Assembly: GCF_000224145.3 (NCBI RefSeq)
Contig: NC_020173.2
Coordinates: forward strand, 253,001 to 317,000
Length of the DNA: 64,000 nucleotides
Source: Ciona intestinalis
Taxonomy: Eukaryota; Chordata; Ascidiacea; Phlebobranchia; Cionidae
Reading direction: 5' to 3'
A program made the position numbers and the translations under genes. This document shows positions 61,674 to 64,000 of this stretch, piece after piece (within the stretch, counting starts at the first letter, position 1; each line of letters opens with the position of its first letter). The notes under the pieces were generated by a model, which worked only from the letters and a program-made list of their open reading frames with translations, was not told the DNA's origin and made no database searches.

Positions 61674-62726
61674 TGTTTCTTTTTGCCAACACCTTCTACA
61701 GATTAAAACATTTCCTGAAATAATTCTCTGTATAAAGGATTAAAGATGAGTCAATCCTTAACAGCAACCACCGTTATAGACACAGTTTCTGTTTACCAAT
61801 AAATGTTCTAGTTCCTGAAAGTACGTAATCTGGTGGGTTCTCCGTGCATGTGATAGTAATATAACTGGCACCGATTATGCTCTTCCCGTCTATGCAACGC
61901 AATTCAATATTACAGACCTTACCGAAAAGCTCTTAAGGTATATAATGTTTACATTTGACCTTTACTGCCATCTAGCGGACGACACAAAATATCTCAGCAG
62001 TTCTTATCCGTATAGGCGTTGTTTAACCATATGAAATACGTATACATAACGTATACGATACAACGAAAGAGAATAAAACTAGGTTTACCTTACCATACAT
62101 ACCATAAAGTTTTTTTATCCCATGGAGAGCAATTGCAAAGATCTTGTTTATTAAAGATTCATGGCATCAATCGGAACGAATATATTACGACACTGGCAGT
62201 TGTACTACTCGGTGTTTATACCACTCTGCCCAAAACCATAATATATTTTGAATTAAAGATATTGGGCATATTTGTCTAAGGGTCCCGACATTTGAAATAT
62301 ATTACACACCTGCTCGGTTCTCGGTAGTAAAAGCGGACTGTTCGACAAACAAATATTGGAATGGCTGTCAAGTAATAAATAACGTGTTTTCTAGAAAACT
62401 GCTTCATTAACGAAAATAAATTTGATGGGTCGTCCAAGAGATAACATGGCAAACAAACTAAACTTTAATTGTCCAATTTACACAAACAGTCAAAACTTTA
62501 CAAGGTAACTGTTATTTAGTAAATCCTATAAGAGAGTAAAATTTCGTGCATTTTAACCCACAAACTTTTACATATGTTTGTCTATCCGTACATTCACGTG
62601 CAACGAATAAGAACATTCGTTGTTCAATAAATCGTTAAGTTTTATCAGGACCGTACGTATTATTTCGCTTCTGCCTCGACAAAGGTAAAGTGCCTTAACG
62701 ACTTCGCTTATCGTTTCAGATATGCC
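61674..62726. promoter_or_regulatory. Divergent intergenic region between CAPS and the secreted precursor gene
   Basis: About 1 kb separates the CAPS start codon (minus) from the TATA-like box of the precursor gene (plus). It must hold the CAPS 5' UTR and promoter and the upstream control region of the precursor. I saw no repeat family or coding exon; the open frame at 62019-62279 has no recognisable features. Confidence 0.4.
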
Positions 62727-62885
62727 TTTTAAATAGGCACTGTTGGGTCGACGAGGGCATATTTCCTTGGAATCTTTTTAAGACAACATTATCGAAAATG
62801 TAAGTGTATAATACCCATTTTTCTTCAGTTATAATTTTGCTCAAGTTTGAAAATTATTCTGACCGAAACTTCGTATTTATTTTAG
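62727..62885 (+). promoter_or_regulatory. TATA-like box, 5' UTR exon end and 5' UTR intron of the secreted precursor gene
   Basis: TTTAAATA at 62727-62734 is a TATA-like element. A GTAAGT donor starts at 62800, and a TTTTAG acceptor ends at 62885, directly before the ATG at 62886. The 5' UTR would then be a short exon of roughly 40 bases ending at 62799. An ATG overlapping the donor is removed by splicing. The transcription start is inferred from the TATA position. Confidence 0.5.
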
Positions 62886-63835
62886 ATGAGGAAGTCTGTG
62901 CTTTTCGCTATTCTTGTCCTGGTTTGCGTGTTGGTGTTCACTGAGACATCGGAAGCGGTGGCGACTGCAAAACCCAAAACAACCAAGACTAAACGCTGGT
63001 GGGGCCGTCGTAGAACAACATCACGTCGAAGATGGTTGCTTTCACGTAGACGTAGAAGGTATGTATTACACATCTTATGCTGTCACGCTGTAAAATTCAG
63101 TCATCTGGCGTCAGCAACACATAATACTCAGCTATATAAACAGTCTGCACATTAATAGCTAAATAGCAATTAATGTGACTTTGTTATAACAGACGTTCAA
63201 AGGCAGCTGCTAAATCTGATGAAATGGATGAAGACCTAGGTATTTATAAAATATATGTGCAATTAAAATATCATTGTATAAACACCAACAAGCTGAACAC
63301 ACTGTTTTTACAGATGAAGACGACTTTTCACCAGAAATCTTTGAAGACATGAATGATGCGGAAATTTTGGATCAAGTCCGGGACCACCTTGGCTTTAACG
63401 GTAAGTTACTTTTGTAACGACAACAAACTAACGACCGACCTGGTCCGTATTAGAAAGTATTTTATGTTTAAACAACGTTAATATTTTTATCACTCCACGC
63501 ATGTTGAAACAATATTATGTATATATTAGGACCTGTCAATAATAAACCTTATATAGTCAGATGATTCCAAAAACCCGATTTAATAAGCCATATAAACTTT
63601 AAAGGCGCGTTGGGCATGTCATATCTTTCAACGTGAACTTAACCCAGTAAGTGTCAGTCACGACAAATTCGACAATACAGTCGAGGAACAATTAGATTAC
63701 TAAATTTTAAATTAGCCGACATACAACATACATCTTCTATATATAATAAATTTCATTTAAGATGAAAATGATGAAGACGATGATGAAGATATGTTCGATA
63801 ACGACGACGACGAAGCCGAAAATGCATTGGAATAA
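62886..63835 (+). CDS. Secreted precursor: Arg/Trp-rich cationic core and Asp/Glu-rich tail; candidate antimicrobial peptide
   Basis: Four exons, 62886-63058, 63193-63239, 63314-63400 and 63762-63835, give 126 aa plus stop with canonical GT/AG borders and consistent phases. Residues 1-24 are a clear signal peptide (hydrophobic AILVLVCVLVF, likely cleavage after SEA). Residues 25-66 carry about 19 Lys/Arg and no acidic residue, with three Trp (KRWWGRRR, RRRWLLSRRRRRR). From residue 67 the charge flips: DEMDEDLDEDD, then one amphipathic stretch (FSPEIFEDMNDAEILDQV) and an almost pure Asp/Glu tail. A signal, cationic core and anionic pro-part are the known layout of tunicate antimicrobial precursors (clavanin, styelin, Ci-MAM-A/Ci-PAP-A); I do not recognise this sequence as one of them. 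The poly-Arg run offers furin-like cleavage at the charge border. An alternative is a secreted nucleic-acid- or glycan-binding protein kept neutral by its tail. The gene model is strong; the function is inferred. Confidence 0.85.
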
Positions 63836-63927
63836 ACTTCATAAATTGACTACAAATTCATTTTAATTTTAACAACTTATATAATATACTAATTGTAAGG
63901 TTATAGCTGTATACAATTCTAAACACA

Positions 63928-63933
63928 AATAAA
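63928..63933 (+). terminator. Polyadenylation signal (AATAAA)
   Basis: Canonical AATAAA 93 bases after the stop codon of the secreted precursor gene, same strand. Confidence 0.7.
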
Positions 63934-64000
63934 GAAAATTTATTCCTATTAATCACGCGTGTTGTTGCGCCACTAAAGCCACTACGAAAGCTGCGGTTCG

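Noticed and set aside
62882-63073. Antisense frame over exon 1 of the secreted precursor
   Set aside because: A mirror of the Arg-rich codons; the plus-strand model has consistent exons, signal peptide and poly(A) signal.

Overview
The window is eukaryotic: AT-rich DNA, genes split into many short exons (often 60-200 bp) by short AT-rich introns, and many small repeats in introns and intergenic gaps. Protein content (animal aminopeptidase N, kinesin-13, CAPS/CADPS), compact introns, a tRNA-headed SINE and a signal peptide / cationic core / acidic tail secreted precursor all suggest a tunicate, most likely Ciona. The species call is inference; no search was run. Two runs of 50 N (3458-3507, 61126-61175) mark assembly gaps.

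Layout. (1) About 277-10048, minus: 20 exons in consistent phase of a large gene I cannot name with confidence; it runs off the left edge. (2) 11727-25022, minus: a complete 22-exon M1 aminopeptidase of the aminopeptidase N type, 961 aa. (3) About 25590-26860, minus: decayed fragments of an ABCB-type ABC transporter. (4) 31472-31750, plus: a one-exon 92-aa Gln/Glu/Ala-rich protein with an N-terminal acylation motif. (5) 33749-42513, minus: a kinesin-13 (KIF2-like) gene of 17 exons (740 aa), plus an in-frame 402-bp cassette exon. (6) 44257-61673, minus: a complete 29-exon CAPS/CADPS gene, 1270 aa, with one GC-AG intron. (7) 62886-63835, plus: a four-exon 126-aa secreted precursor with an Arg/Trp-rich core and an Asp/Glu-rich tail, laid out like a tunicate antimicrobial peptide precursor.

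The three long minus-strand genes are functionally unrelated (surface peptidase, microtubule depolymerase, vesicle priming factor); I see no operon or cluster logic. For genes 2, 5 and 6 the exon lengths I read sum to whole codon numbers, which supports the models.

Repeats fill much of the rest: many SINE copies, a ~195-bp TIR MITE family, two hAT-like non-autonomous elements with perfect 8-bp target duplications (one inside another MITE), a TTAA-flanked 861-bp foldback element in a CAPS intron, a 9-bp-duplication element three bases from a splice donor, and a TA-flanked MITE. I saw no retroviral, LTR or Polinton-like element, no CRISPR array and no rRNA. The most interesting item is the secreted cationic/anionic precursor at the right end.
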